Shown here one piece after another: positions 16,864 through 26,606 of a DNA stretch of 64,000 nucleotides; position 1 is the first letter of the stretch, and every line of letters starts with the position of its first letter. Source of the stretch: an uncultured Rhodanobacteraceae bacterium (GTDB taxonomy: Bacteria; Pseudomonadota; Gammaproteobacteria; Xanthomonadales; SZUA-5); assembly GCA_937928755.1 (NCBI GenBank), contig CALEZI010000049.1, forward strand, positions 26,266 to 90,265, in the 5' to 3' direction. The translations under genes were made by a program, and so were the position numbers. The notes under the pieces are model-generated. The model was not told where the DNA came from. It was given only the letters and a program-made list of their open reading frames with translations, and made no database searches.

Positions 16864-19446
16864 TCATCCGGCCGGCGCTTCGGCCTTGGCCTTGAACTCG
16901 GCGGCGCGAGTGCTGTCGCCGAGGCCGGCGTAAGCCTCGGCGAGCCGTCCGTAGCCATCGCGAGTGCGCTGATGGCTGGGGCCGAAGCGTGCTTCCAGCG
17001 CCGGCAACACCGCCTCCAGGCGCTCGCGTGCGACATCGAAGCGCTGCTGCGCCAACTCGCAGGCAGCGGCATCGCTGCTGAAGATCGCAAAGTTGACGTG
17101 TTCGCGGCCGAGGGTCTGCTCCGCCAGCGGCAGCAACTCGGCGAATTCTTCGCTGGCTTCGCTGACACGACCCAGCCGCAGCAGCAGCTTCGCGTGCCAG
17201 TTGCGCGCGGCCAGCGTGTCCTGATTCGGCGCGCCGACATCGCGCTCGATGGCGATTCCGCGCGCCGTCAGCGCCAGTGCTTCGTCGAGCCGCTGCAACT
17301 GGTCCAATGCGCCCGCCAGGATGTTGAGGTTGGCAACGAACTGCGGCGCGCGCTGTTCTCCGCGCGCTTCCATCGCGGCGATGGCTTCGCGCAGGATCGG
17401 TTCCGCCTCGGCCGCGCGCTGCAGCGACACCAGACCCGCGGCAAGCTGGGTGGCGGCGTTCAGCGTGGTGCGGTGGTCCTCGCCATAAGCCGCCTTGCGC
17501 TTTTCGTAGACCATCCGGTAGAGCGGCTCGGCTTCGGCAAGCCGGCCCTGGCGGTGCAGGGACTGGCCGAGCGCCTTGACCGTGTACAGCGTCTGCGGAT
17601 GATCGGCGCCGAGGCGTTCGGTCTCGCGCGCCATCACGTCGCGCAGCAGCGCTTCGGCCGCCGGGAAATCGCCAAGGAACAACTGTGCGAAAGCGAGGTT
17701 GTAGCGGGCACCGTCGTATTCATCGGGCGCCTCGCGTTCGAGCGCCGCGCCGCTGCGCGCCAGCACCTCGTTGATCAATGCCACCGCGGCGTTCGCCTCA
17801 CCCTTCGCCTGCATCAACTGCGCCGTGGCTAACCGAACCCGTTCCGCCTCGAGACCGGGATCGAGGCCCGTTGTGCGCATGTCGCGGATCAGGCCATCGT
17901 AGGCGGCAAGCGCGTCATCCAGTTCGCCGCGCTTGCCGAGTTCCTCGGCGCGCAACCGTTGCAGCTGAAAGTGCTCGGGACTGTGCGCACCGAAGCCTGT
18001 CATGACCCAGGGTTCGGCGCGCGCCAGCAGCTTGTCGACACGCTCGCTGTCGCCGAGGCCGCTCCAGGTACGCGCCAGCAGCAGCGCCACCTGGCCCGCC
18101 GTGCGTGGTTCGCGCAGGGTGTCGAGTGCGCGCTCGGCGCCATCGATCACTTCGCGCAAAGGCCGGTCCTGGCTGCCGCCAAGTTCCGGATCGGCGCTGA
18201 CCAGCATCTGCTCGACGAAACCGTTGACCGCCGACAACTCGACGCCGCGCGCAGTCGCTTCGGCCAGCGCGCGCTGCGCCCGATCGGCGGCGCGCAGGCT
18301 GAACACGGTGGCGCCGAGCAAAGCCAATACAACGATCGCCGCGGCAGCGACGCCAATGCGGTTGCGGCGCACGAACTTGCTGGCGAGATACCAACCGCTC
18401 GGCGCCCGCGCCAGGATCGGTCGATGCTCCAGATAACGCGTCAGATCGTCGGCCAGCGCCTGCGCGCTCTGATAGCGCGCCTGGGCGTCGCCGGCCAGCG
18501 CCTTCATGACGATGATCTCGAGCTCGCCGCGATACTCCGGCTTGAGCGACGACAATTGCCGAGGCGGCGTCGTGTCGCGGCTGCGGATGACCTCGATCAA
18601 CGAACTGTCGCTGGCCGGGAACGGCAGTTCGCCGCTCAGCAGCTCGTAGGCGATCACGCCGAGCGCGTAGACATCCGAGCGCGCGTCGACGCGCGTCGGG
18701 TCGCCGCTCAACTGCTCCGGGCTCATGTAGTGCAGCGTGCCGACGACTTCGCCGACAAAGGTCAGCCGCGCACTGGCCGAGGGTTCGACATCAATCGCGC
18801 GGGCCACACCGAAATCGAGGATCTTCGGCTGGCCGCTGCCATCGACGAGGATGTTCGCGGGCTTCAGATCGCGATGCACGATGCCGCGCACGTGCGCGTG
18901 CTGCACCGCCTCGGCGAGCGCCGCAAGTACTCGCAGGCGCTTGTCGAGCGACCACGCACCCGTGTCGGCAGCCTCCAGCAACGGCCGGCCGTCGACGTAC
19001 TCCATCGCCAGGTACGGCACCTCGCCGTGGGCGGTGGTGGCGCTGCCGCTTTCGTAGACGCGAGCGATGCCGGGGTGTTCCAACGCCGCCAGGAAACGCG
19101 CCTCGTGGGCGAAGCGCTCGCGCAGGCGCGGGCTGCTCAGTTCCTGGCGGATGGTCTTCAGTGCGACGCGGCGTTCGGGATTCGGCTGGATGGCGAGATA
19201 GACGCTGCCCATGCCGCCGCTGCCGATGCGCTCGAGGATGCGGTACGGCCCGATGCGTTCCAGATCCGCCGCGGGCGGCTCGGCGAAAGACCCATCCGGC
19301 GCCGCGGTTTCCATCGTCGCCGGTGCCAGCAATGCCGCCACCTCGCTCGCCAGCGAATGGTCGCGACTGCGCAGTTCAGCCAGTTCGCGCTCGCGAGTCG
19401 GTGCATCCAGGCGCGACCAGCGGGCGGCGAGTTCTCGTGCGCTCAT
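16864..19446 (-). CDS. Transmembrane serine/threonine protein kinase with TPR sensor domain
   Basis: An 860-residue PknB-like kinase. Kinase domain ~65-330: glycine loop IGSGGMGSVY, VALK lysine ~97, catalytic HRDLKPANIL, DFG in ILDFGVAR, and YMSPEQL for the activation segment. One transmembrane helix follows near 360-380 (IGVAAAAIVVLALLGATVFS), then a long alpha-helical TPR region, presumably periplasmic, to the C terminus. The ATG at 19446 fits the short helical leader seen in this class. No ECF sigma gene is adjacent, unlike the second kinase at 23796. The ligand and phosphorylation target are unknown. Confidence 0.92.
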   Translation of the reverse strand: MSARELAARWSRLDAPTRERELAELRSRDHSLASEVAALLAPATMETAAPDGSFAEPPAADLERIGPYRILERIGSGGMGSVYLAIQPNPERRVALKTIRQELSSPRLRERFAHEARFLAALEHPGIARVYESGSATTAHGEVPYLAMEYVDGRPLLEAADTGAWSLDKRLRVLAALAEAVQHAHVRGIVHRDLKPANILVDGSGQPKILDFGVARAIDVEPSASARLTFVGEVVGTLHYMSPEQLSGDPTRVDARSDVYALGVIAYELLSGELPFPASDSSLIEVIRSRDTTPPRQLSSLKPEYRGELEIIVMKALAGDAQARYQSAQALADDLTRYLEHRPILARAPSGWYLASKFVRRNRIGVAAAAIVVLALLGATVFSLRAADRAQRALAEATARGVELSAVNGFVEQMLVSADPELGGSQDRPLREVIDGAERALDTLREPRTAGQVALLLARTWSGLGDSERVDKLLARAEPWVMTGFGAHSPEHFQLQRLRAEELGKRGELDDALAAYDGLIRDMRTTGLDPGLEAERVRLATAQLMQAKGEANAAVALINEVLARSGAALEREAPDEYDGARYNLAFAQLFLGDFPAAEALLRDVMARETERLGADHPQTLYTVKALGQSLHRQGRLAEAEPLYRMVYEKRKAAYGEDHRTTLNAATQLAAGLVSLQRAAEAEPILREAIAAMEARGEQRAPQFVANLNILAGALDQLQRLDEALALTARGIAIERDVGAPNQDTLAARNWHAKLLLRLGRVSEASEEFAELLPLAEQTLGREHVNFAIFSSDAAACELAQQRFDVARERLEAVLPALEARFGPSHQRTRDGYGRLAEAYAGLGDSTRAAEFKAKAEAPAG

Positions 19447-19631
19447 GGCGGGTCGGGACCATGCGGAAACTGAAGCGCGATGCTGCCATGGCATTCGGCG
19501 AATAGTGCCGTCGATCTGGAACCAATTAACTCAGATATCGCTGCGAAGCTGCCAGCCGCGCCGCCGCGCCGCGGACGTTACAGTTGTGACAGAATCGGGT
19601 CGTCGCCAACTGCGATGAGTAGCTCATTGCG

Positions 19632-20201
19632 ATGCCGACCGCCGATTTCCCTGCAGTCCAACTTCGCGCCCTGCCCGACCATGGCGCGCTGACGCGTCAG
19701 CCGCTGCGCTGGTTGTTGCCGTGGCTGATCGTCTGGGTGTTGAGCGGGGTCGCGCTGGCAAGTTGGGCGGTGCTGCGGGATCGTGTCCGCCTGTTGGGAT
19801 GGATCATGGCGCCGAGCGCACAGGCACGGGTCGAGATTGCCGTGGAACGCGCATTTTCCGGCCGCGGTCCGGATCAGGCGCGACTGGCGACGCTGCGCGC
19901 GGCGCAAGCCCGGACAGACCCTCCTCGCAAGGTGCCGGCATTCTTCCCGGACACCGCTGTGATGGGCGTCGACGGAAGCTCGTTTCACTTCGATCTCGAA
20001 GCACTCGGCGCAAGTTCCGCAAGTCCTTCCGCGCTGACCGGCAAAGTTTCCTGGCGCCACGCCACATCCAAGGGTGGCGCCACTCAGTTCTGGGTCTGCG
20101 GTTACGCGCAGCCGCCTGCAGGCGCGATCCTGTCGGAACCGCAGAACCTCACCAATGTCGCCCCCGAACTACTGCCCTCCACCTGCCGGGCCAGCCGATG
20201 A
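19632..20201 (+). CDS. Membrane-anchored protein of a pilin operon, unknown function
   Basis: 189 residues with one N-terminal transmembrane helix (~26-48, RWLLPWLIVWVLSGVALASWAVL) and a soluble, probably periplasmic, remainder with two cysteines near the end (FWVCGYAQ, PSTCRASR). The stop overlaps the next start (ATGA at 20198). The family is not recognised; its position at the head of a pilin operon suggests a role in assembly or a minor-pilin-like function. Confidence 0.7.
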   Translation: MPTADFPAVQLRALPDHGALTRQPLRWLLPWLIVWVLSGVALASWAVLRDRVRLLGWIMAPSAQARVEIAVERAFSGRGPDQARLATLRAAQARTDPPRKVPAFFPDTAVMGVDGSSFHFDLEALGASSASPSALTGKVSWRHATSKGGATQFWVCGYAQPPAGAILSEPQNLTNVAPELLPSTCRASR

Positions 20202-21115
20202 GCCAATCCGAATTCGCGAAGCGCCAACTATCCTTGCTGCAAAGCGGCGGCCTCAGTCGCGACGACGCCCTGGCGCGCCTCGGTGTCGAATTGCCGACAG
20301 CGCAGGTCAATGACCTCGCCCGCGCGCCCGCAAGCGCGCTGGAGCGACACCTGCGCGGGTTCGAAGCCGAACTCGGCAATCACTACCCGCGAATCGATGC
20401 CGCATTGACGGACCTGAACCGGGAGGTAGCAACGGCGTTTCGACCGATCTGGCATTCGTACCACGGCGTCGCCGTGCATTTCGCGCTGGTGACGGCCTTC
20501 GCATGGTTTCTGTTCATGACCATCGGACTGTTTGTGGTGCCCCAGTTCGAGGCGATCTACGGCAACTGGGGTGGCGAGCTGCCGGCGCTGACACGGATGG
20601 CGATGTCGCCCGTGCCGCGAACCCTGCTGTTGTTGTTGCTGACCGGCTGCGCGATAGCACTGTTCTGGCTGCCCGGACGCGTGCGACGGACCGTCGAGCT
20701 GATTCAGCCAGCCGGCGGTTCCCGGCTGACGCGATGGTTCCTCGGACGCTCGGTCGACGAGTACTGGGGCCTGCTGGAAATGACGTTGGGACACGCGGCG
20801 GCGCGATCCGGCATGAGCGCTGCGGCGGCGCTCGATTTTGCTGCACGCTGTGTCGACGGTTGGCCGCCGGCGCGCGCTTGCGCCGGACCGCAGCGCAGCG
20901 AACTGCGCCGACAACTGGCGATCGCCGGTCGCCTCGGCACCCTCGAAGGCGAACTCTCGCACCAGATCCATGCGCATCTGTCGCAACTTCCGATCCGCGC
21001 CAGTGGGCAGCGCGAGCTGGTCGGCTTCCTCGTCAATCTGCTGCTCGGCCTCGTCATCGGCGTACTGATCGTCGCCATCTACATCCCGATCTTCAAACTC
21101 GCGGTGGTGATATGA
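20198..21115 (+). CDS. PilC/GspF-like inner-membrane platform protein, reduced form
   Basis: 305 residues resembling the second half of type IV pilus/type II secretion platform proteins. Features are FVVPQFEAIYGNWGGELPALTRMAM before a helix, an amphipathic middle, and a terminal helix ending IVAIYIPIFKLAVVI, which is the GspF/PilC C-terminal signature. Usual family members are ~400 residues with two tandem domains; here only one full domain is evident. It overlaps the genes on both sides by ATGA. No pilus ATPase is adjacent. Confidence 0.75.
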   Translation: MSQSEFAKRQLSLLQSGGLSRDDALARLGVELPTAQVNDLARAPASALERHLRGFEAELGNHYPRIDAALTDLNREVATAFRPIWHSYHGVAVHFALVTAFAWFLFMTIGLFVVPQFEAIYGNWGGELPALTRMAMSPVPRTLLLLLLTGCAIALFWLPGRVRRTVELIQPAGGSRLTRWFLGRSVDEYWGLLEMTLGHAAARSGMSAAAALDFAARCVDGWPPARACAGPQRSELRRQLAIAGRLGTLEGELSHQIHAHLSQLPIRASGQRELVGFLVNLLLGLVIGVLIVAIYIPIFKLAVVI

Positions 21116-21150
21116 CGCCACGCTTTCCCGACCTCACTGGAATTCAGCCC

Positions 21151-21636
21151 ATGACAACCCGCCCGCGGCAGACCGGCTTCACGCTGATCGAACTGATGAT
21201 CGTGGTGGCGATCATCGGCATCCTGGCGTCGATCGCGATTCCCGCCTACCAGGACTACACCGTGCGCGCGCAAGTGGCGGAGTCGCTGGTACTGACCGGC
21301 GAACTCAAGGCGCGCTTGCTCGAACACTACCGCGCACGCGGTCGCTGGCCGAGCGACAATGCCGATGGCGGCATGCCGGCGCCGGAACAACTGCTCGGCA
21401 ACTACGTGGACCGCATCGACATCGCCAACGGCGCCATGCACGTGCGCTTCGGCAATCGCGTCAATGCAGCGGTGAGCGGCCAGGTGATCTCGATCCGGCC
21501 CTTGGTGGTCAGCGGCAGTCCGATGAGTCCGGTCTCGTGGTCCTGCGGCAGAGCACAAGCGCCCAGCGGCATGGAGGCGGTCGGCGAAGACCGCACATCG
21601 GTCGGCGATCGCGTGCTGCCATCAGTCTGCCGTTGA
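21151..21636 (+). CDS. Type IV pilin-like protein
   Basis: A 161-residue prepilin: leader MTTRPRQTG, cleavage site G|FTLIELMIVVAIIGILASIAIP with Glu5, then the PAYQDYTVRAQVAESL alpha1 helix typical of PilE/PilA. C-terminal cysteines (SWSCGRA ... VCR) could form the pilin disulfide loop. ATG 21151 gives a standard leader; ATG 21112, which overlaps the upstream stop (ATGA), is an alternative giving a longer one. The final 15 bases overlap the convergent hydrolase gene. Confidence 0.9.
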   Translation: MTTRPRQTGFTLIELMIVVAIIGILASIAIPAYQDYTVRAQVAESLVLTGELKARLLEHYRARGRWPSDNADGGMPAPEQLLGNYVDRIDIANGAMHVRFGNRVNAAVSGQVISIRPLVVSGSPMSPVSWSCGRAQAPSGMEAVGEDRTSVGDRVLPSVCR

Positions 21637-22416
21637 CGCCTCCGGCACGGCGCCAACGCGGAAAAACCGCTGCAGCGCGAGCACGAAGTTGGCGTCCATC
21701 TCGGTGGTGTTGTGATCGGTATCCAGCCATTGCAGCACGGGTGATTGGGGAAATGCCCGCGCCAATGCCTCGCCGCGCGCCGGCGGAATGATTTCGTCCT
21801 GACGCGCCAGCAGCAGCAAGGTCGGCACGTGTACGTTCGCGGCGTCGAGCGCGGCCTCAAATCGCTCGCGCAGCAGCCAGTTCACCGGAAACAGCGGGTA
21901 GTGATGGCTGGCCACGGCAACCAGACTGTCGTACGGCGTGATCAACGCGAGGCGCCCGAGCGGACGCTGCGCCGCGACATGCAAAGCGACACCCGTGCCG
22001 ACGCTGCGACCGAGTGCATCGACACCGAGGTATGCGGGCGCGACGTGATCGTAGAGCGCCAGCGCATCGCCCTTCAGCGCTGCCTCCGAGGGACTGCCGT
22101 CGCTGGCACCGTAGCCGCGATAGGCCAGCAAGTAAATCGTGTGCCGCGGAAACCAGCGTGCGAAGCGCTCGCGCTGATAACCGATCTCCTCGGCGTTGCC
22201 GCCGAAGAACAAAAGCGCTCGCGGCTGCCCCGGATTGACTCGCCAACCGCGCAACTTGAGGCCGTCGCGAAGCAGTTCGAAGTCGGTGCTTGTTGCCGCC
22301 ACGCGCGTGTATTGCGGCAGGTACAACATCTGCCGCTGCATCAGGAACAGCAAAACGCACAGTGCCAGGTAGATGCCGACGACGGTGACCAGAAGGCTGC
22401 TGAGCATGTGCTTCAT
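21622..22416 (-). CDS. Alpha/beta hydrolase, membrane-anchored (BEM46-like)
   Basis: About 264 residues: an N-terminal hydrophobic anchor (MLSSLLVTVVGIYLALCVLLFLMQRQ), then a hydrolase fold with LLFFGGNAEEIG (oxyanion region), YRGYGASDG, nucleophile elbow GRSVGTG, acid in ARQDEIIPP and His in DTDHNTT. The substrate is unknown. The start is uncertain: ATGs at 22443 and 22470 are in frame, and none has a strong ribosome site. Confidence 0.85.
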   Translation of the reverse strand: MKHMLSSLLVTVVGIYLALCVLLFLMQRQMLYLPQYTRVAATSTDFELLRDGLKLRGWRVNPGQPRALLFFGGNAEEIGYQRERFARWFPRHTIYLLAYRGYGASDGSPSEAALKGDALALYDHVAPAYLGVDALGRSVGTGVALHVAAQRPLGRLALITPYDSLVAVASHHYPLFPVNWLLRERFEAALDAANVHVPTLLLLARQDEIIPPARGEALARAFPQSPVLQWLDTDHNTTEMDANFVLALQRFFRVGAVPEASTAD

Positions 22417-22576
22417 CGGGCTGTGCCCAGGCGGTTTCGGCATCGGGGATGCATAGCCTGCCATACGCAAATGCCAAAGCGCCGACGGCCGTGGGCGGTT
22501 CCCGGGGCTTCAGGTCTGTCCCTGATCGCCTGGTCCCCGATCGTTCATCACGACTCGCGCATCCTGGTGTTTGAAC

Positions 22577-22600
22577 GCCTTCCGCCCGGAGGCGGAAGGC
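22577..22600. terminator. Hairpin, possible terminator
   Basis: A perfect 10-bp stem GCCTTCCGCC with loop CGGA, in the gap downstream of the crystallin-like gene. It lacks a strong T run on either strand, so termination is only likely, not certain. Confidence 0.5.
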
Positions 22601-22653
22601 ATCTTGCTTGATGAACCGCAGTGACTGCAGTCACCGCTCCGCTATTTCAGACT

Positions 22654-23544
22654 TCAGCGACCGCAGTTCGGATCACGCTCCACCAACACGTTCGAAACGA
22701 TGTCGTTGAACCCGGCGTTGCGCAGATCCGAATCGTCTGCGCTGAGCTCCAGCGTGCGGCCTCTCCCAGGGCCATGCTCAAACAACGTGACTTTCCAACA
22801 CGGGCTCACGCGCACCGAGCTTGCAACATCGTTGCCCAGCGCGAGCGGACCGGCATTCAAGCCATCGACCAGATCCTGGCTCTTGCCCTGGAAATTCACG
22901 TGCTCGAAGAGCGTTGCAGGGGAGCCACGGTCTTGTGCCGGCTCCGCGGCAGTCGCTGCTGGCTCCGGTTGAACTTCCTGGCCATCGACGCGAACGCGTA
23001 TGCCCGAGAGATTGTTGCCGTCGGCGCAATCGTCGAACTGGGCGATGACGATACGGTTGGCACCAACGGCAATCTTGTCCTTGAGATCGACATTGCCGAC
23101 GCTGTTGCGGCCTTGGCTGATCACCAGATCGGCGCGTTCATCGTAGGTCCCTGCTGGATTTGCGGCGTTGAAAATGTAAATGCGTGCACCATCATCGGCG
23201 CTATCGTAAGCAACGTTGAAGCTGTTGATTTTGGTGTTGGCTGGAATAAGCACCGAGGTTTGAAAATAGGTGAAGTCCAGTTGCTCGCGACAGCGCAGGG
23301 TGGAACGGCGCTTGATGAAGACATCTCCGGCGCTGTTGGTCGGCGCCACTGCCCAACCCGCATCGTTCTCTGCCGGAATCTGTGCCTTGCGGTAAGCGCT
23401 TCGATCGCCATTGACCGGGTTGGAATGACTGACCACGCCTTCATTGCCTTCGTGAATCTGCCATGGTGCAACCGTGACTTGGGCGGCCGCGCTTGAAGCG
23501 AAGCTCAGGGCGATCAATGCGGTCAAGTATTTGAGCGAGTTCAT
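22654..23544 (-). CDS. Secreted protein with C-terminal beta/gamma-crystallin-like domain
   Basis: 296 residues. The signal peptide (LKYLTALIALSFASSAAAQ) starts at ATG 23544. The N-terminal ~180 residues are an uncharacterised beta-rich domain (FTYFQTSVLIPANTKINSF, RIVIAQFDDCADGNNL). The last ~85 residues show a beta/gamma-crystallin-like double motif (ATLFEHVNFQGKSQDL, SVRVSPCWKVTLFEHGPGRG). Such domains often bind calcium or act as secreted structural proteins. It is transcribed toward the hydrolase; the function is unknown. Confidence 0.75.
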   Translation of the reverse strand: MNSLKYLTALIALSFASSAAAQVTVAPWQIHEGNEGVVSHSNPVNGDRSAYRKAQIPAENDAGWAVAPTNSAGDVFIKRRSTLRCREQLDFTYFQTSVLIPANTKINSFNVAYDSADDGARIYIFNAANPAGTYDERADLVISQGRNSVGNVDLKDKIAVGANRIVIAQFDDCADGNNLSGIRVRVDGQEVQPEPAATAAEPAQDRGSPATLFEHVNFQGKSQDLVDGLNAGPLALGNDVASSVRVSPCWKVTLFEHGPGRGRTLELSADDSDLRNAGFNDIVSNVLVERDPNCGR

Positions 23545-23795
23545 AACTGTCCTTTGCGTCTTTGCATCATCGTGATGGGTGTCAAGAAGCGCCCCTTTCA
23601 GGCGTTCTGCCGCTGAGAACTCCGTGCGATGGGCCGGCGAGGTGCTCTCCGGACAGACGCGCAAGACGATCGGCGCGAGGATCATTCGGCGGAAAAGTCT
23701 TTCGAAGACTTCATGAAGCGCCGGATGCTGGCGCTCGCGCCACGGGCATCACTGTTGCGAGCAGTCTGCTGGCCACGAACGCGACGCCTACTGCG

Positions 23796-26606
23796 TCATT
23801 GCGGTTGCACGGCCGCCGCAGCTTGCTCCAGGTACGCCGATTCGGCCGGAAACACGCGCGTCAGTTCAGGCTGGTACTCGCGCTCGAGCGCTCGTGCCAC
23901 GGCCAGCTCGCCTGCCGCACGCGCGGCCCGGGCGTAAGCCAGAGCGTAGAGCACGGTGCGTGGATGATTGTCACCGCGGTCCGCACGCATGATTTCGTAG
24001 GCAGACCTGGCCTCGATTTCAGCGTTGACGAACTCCCCTTCACCGGCGAAGAGTGCGGCGCGGGTCGCAGCAACCCGCGCGTGCAGTTCCTGTTCCACTC
24101 CCGCGCCTACTGCGCTCACCTGATCCAACAACACGCGTGCCGCCGCAGCCTCTCCGTGTGCGGCATGCCACTGCGCCAACGGCAAACGCGCGTACGCGAG
24201 CGCATTCGACGTGCTTCCAGCCTGATTGCGTTCGGCGATGACGGACTCCAGCAGTTCGCGAGCCTGGGCATTGGCCTGCCCGGATTCGATCAATACCTGC
24301 GCCAGTGTGGTGCGCAAGACGTGCAAGGTCCCGAGATCGCGTCCAGCCACCTGTTGGGTCTGAATCTCGACGGCAAGGCGCATCGGTGGCAGGGCGAGGT
24401 CGAATTGCCCCTGCAGATAGTGCAGCCAGCCCTGGCAGAACAGCGCCCGGGCGTACTGGGAACTGTTCTTCCCGTTGCGCGCCAGGATCACCGGCATGCC
24501 CTGTGTGAGCAAGTCCGAAGCCTCTTCAAACAATCCGTGTTCGCCCAAACGCACAATCAGCCACACCCGCTCGGAGGCCAGTACCGCACTGTCCTCGCCG
24601 AACAGCGCGGCGGTCAACGCGATGCGCTCTCGCGCCATGGCGATGCCCTGCTCGTGCCGTCCAAGGTATGCCAGCACGGACTCCAGATTTCGCAAGGCGT
24701 GCCGATAAGCGTTGCTGCGCGTTTGGCCGGCGCTGGCATACATTGCCCGCGCGCGTTCGCAGTGCGGCAGCGCCGCCAGCGAATCGCCTGAACTGGATAA
24801 CGCCGCGCACAGTTCGACGTTGCCCGAGGCCAGCGCCGCAGGATCGGTTGTGCCAAGCTCTCGTAGCCGCAAGGCTTCGCGCGCGGTGGCCACAGCACGG
24901 TCCTCCTTGGCGTCAGCGTTCAAGGCTGGCACCAATGCGCCATGCGCATCGGCAAGCAGCAAGAGATCATCCGGCGCATGCACCTGGACCAGATCGAAGG
25001 CACGCTGTGCAGCGACCAAGGCGGCTTGCGTGGATCCTCTACTGTCCAGAATGGCCGCCGCCTTGGCGCGCAAGACACGCGCGGCCGCGAGCGGCTGGTT
25101 AATCCCGGGATGTAGATAAAGTTCTGCTGCTGCTTCCAGCAAGGGCGCACCCGCGCTGCCTTCGTTGATGCCCCGATAGGCCGTTCCCATGGCTTCCAGC
25201 AGGCGGGCACGCACCAGAGGTTGATCGGCCAGCTCCTGATCAATGCGCGCCCGACCTCGATCCAGCACTTCGCGCGCACTGAAGTCATGGCGCCCCGCCT
25301 GGGTCGGATCGGACAAGGCAAAAGCCGAAATCAGGAACTCGGTGGTGCGACCGGCAACTTGCGCCTGCAATCTGGCCTCACGTTCGGCCACGGCAGTGCG
25401 CCAGAAGAAACCTGAAGCCACTATCAGCGCTGTCATTCCCGCCGCCATCGGCCATCGATTGCGATAGACAAAGCGACTGGCCCGATAGCTCCATTCACCG
25501 CGTCGGGCAAGTACCGGACGGGCGGCGAGGAAATTCTCCAGATCTTCGGCCAACTCACGCACCGAGGCGTAGCGCAGCTCCGGCTCTCGCCGCAATGCCT
25601 TGCGCACGATGGCGTCGACATCTGCGGGAATGCTCAATCCGTGTGCAGCGACGGCCTCGTCCGCACGGAACGAGGCCTGCATGGACTCGTCTGCGCTGGC
25701 AACGCCGCCAGACATGACCCTGAGTGCTTGCGCGTGGTCCAAATCGAAGAGTTGCAGCGGACGCGCGCCACACAGCAACTCGTACAGCATCACACCAAGC
25801 GACCATACGTCGGTTGCCGTACCGAGCGGTCGGCCTTCGAGTTGCTCAGGACTGGCATAGGCGGGTGTCATGAAGCGCGTGGCTGTGCGCTGCGCCGCCT
25901 CGGTAGAGATCAGTCGGGCGATGCCGAAATCGAGCAGCTTCGGTTCGCCGCTGGCATCGACGAGAATGTTCGACGGCTTCAAATCGCGGTGAATCACCAG
26001 CTGTTGATGGGCGTACGAAACCGCCGCGCAGGCCTTGATGAACAAGGCGATGCGTGCCCGCAGATCGAGGTTCCGCGCGAAACACCAATGGTCGATACGC
26101 TCGCCGTCGACAAACTCCATCGCCAGAAACGGTGCGCCGTGGCGATCCTCGCCAGCATCGAGCAAACGCGCAATATTGGGGTGGGCAAGCGTGGCAAGAA
26201 TGCGCTGCTCTTCAATCAGTCGGGAGCGGTGCGCTACGGCACCGGTGTGCAGCTTCTTGAGAGCAACACGTTGCCGCGCGCCCCCGACCTCGCGTTCTGC
26301 CAGCCACACAACGCCCATGCCGCCCTCGCCGATGGCCTTGAGCAGGCGATAGTTGCCAGGGATCGTCGCAGCAAAGTGCCATTCGTTGGCGATGTCCCTG
26401 GCGACGGCGCCGACCGACTCGGGCACCATATCCAAGGCATCGTCTTCCACCGCCTTGATCAGCCAATCTACTTCCGCGGCAAGCGCCGAATCGCCGCCAC
26501 ACAGGAACGCGATGCGCTCGACACGCTCGCCCAAGGGCAGTTCGAACACCTCGTGGACGACTTGCTGCGCCCGAGCATAGTTTGGCTCAGACCTGGCCGA
26601 GTTCAC
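23796..26606 (-). CDS. Transmembrane serine/threonine protein kinase with TPR domain, ECF-linked
   Basis: 936 residues. The N-terminal ~85 residues are helical; the kinase domain spans ~86-355 with IGEGGMGVVWLAE, VALKK (Lys ~117), HRDLKPSNIL, LLDFGIARL and YASPEQLEG; a transmembrane helix lies near 400-420 (WPMAAGMTALIVASGFFW); the rest is TPR-like helices. The start overlaps the end of the ECF sigma gene by 20 bases, so they form one transcript. In xanthomonads a kinase of this type phosphorylates its ECF43 partner to activate it; the same relation is inferred here. All catalytic motifs are intact. Confidence 0.92.
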   Translation of the reverse strand: MNSARSEPNYARAQQVVHEVFELPLGERVERIAFLCGGDSALAAEVDWLIKAVEDDALDMVPESVGAVARDIANEWHFAATIPGNYRLLKAIGEGGMGVVWLAEREVGGARQRVALKKLHTGAVAHRSRLIEEQRILATLAHPNIARLLDAGEDRHGAPFLAMEFVDGERIDHWCFARNLDLRARIALFIKACAAVSYAHQQLVIHRDLKPSNILVDASGEPKLLDFGIARLISTEAAQRTATRFMTPAYASPEQLEGRPLGTATDVWSLGVMLYELLCGARPLQLFDLDHAQALRVMSGGVASADESMQASFRADEAVAAHGLSIPADVDAIVRKALRREPELRYASVRELAEDLENFLAARPVLARRGEWSYRASRFVYRNRWPMAAGMTALIVASGFFWRTAVAEREARLQAQVAGRTTEFLISAFALSDPTQAGRHDFSAREVLDRGRARIDQELADQPLVRARLLEAMGTAYRGINEGSAGAPLLEAAAELYLHPGINQPLAAARVLRAKAAAILDSRGSTQAALVAAQRAFDLVQVHAPDDLLLLADAHGALVPALNADAKEDRAVATAREALRLRELGTTDPAALASGNVELCAALSSSGDSLAALPHCERARAMYASAGQTRSNAYRHALRNLESVLAYLGRHEQGIAMARERIALTAALFGEDSAVLASERVWLIVRLGEHGLFEEASDLLTQGMPVILARNGKNSSQYARALFCQGWLHYLQGQFDLALPPMRLAVEIQTQQVAGRDLGTLHVLRTTLAQVLIESGQANAQARELLESVIAERNQAGSTSNALAYARLPLAQWHAAHGEAAAARVLLDQVSAVGAGVEQELHARVAATRAALFAGEGEFVNAEIEARSAYEIMRADRGDNHPRTVLYALAYARAARAAGELAVARALEREYQPELTRVFPAESAYLEQAAAAVQPQ

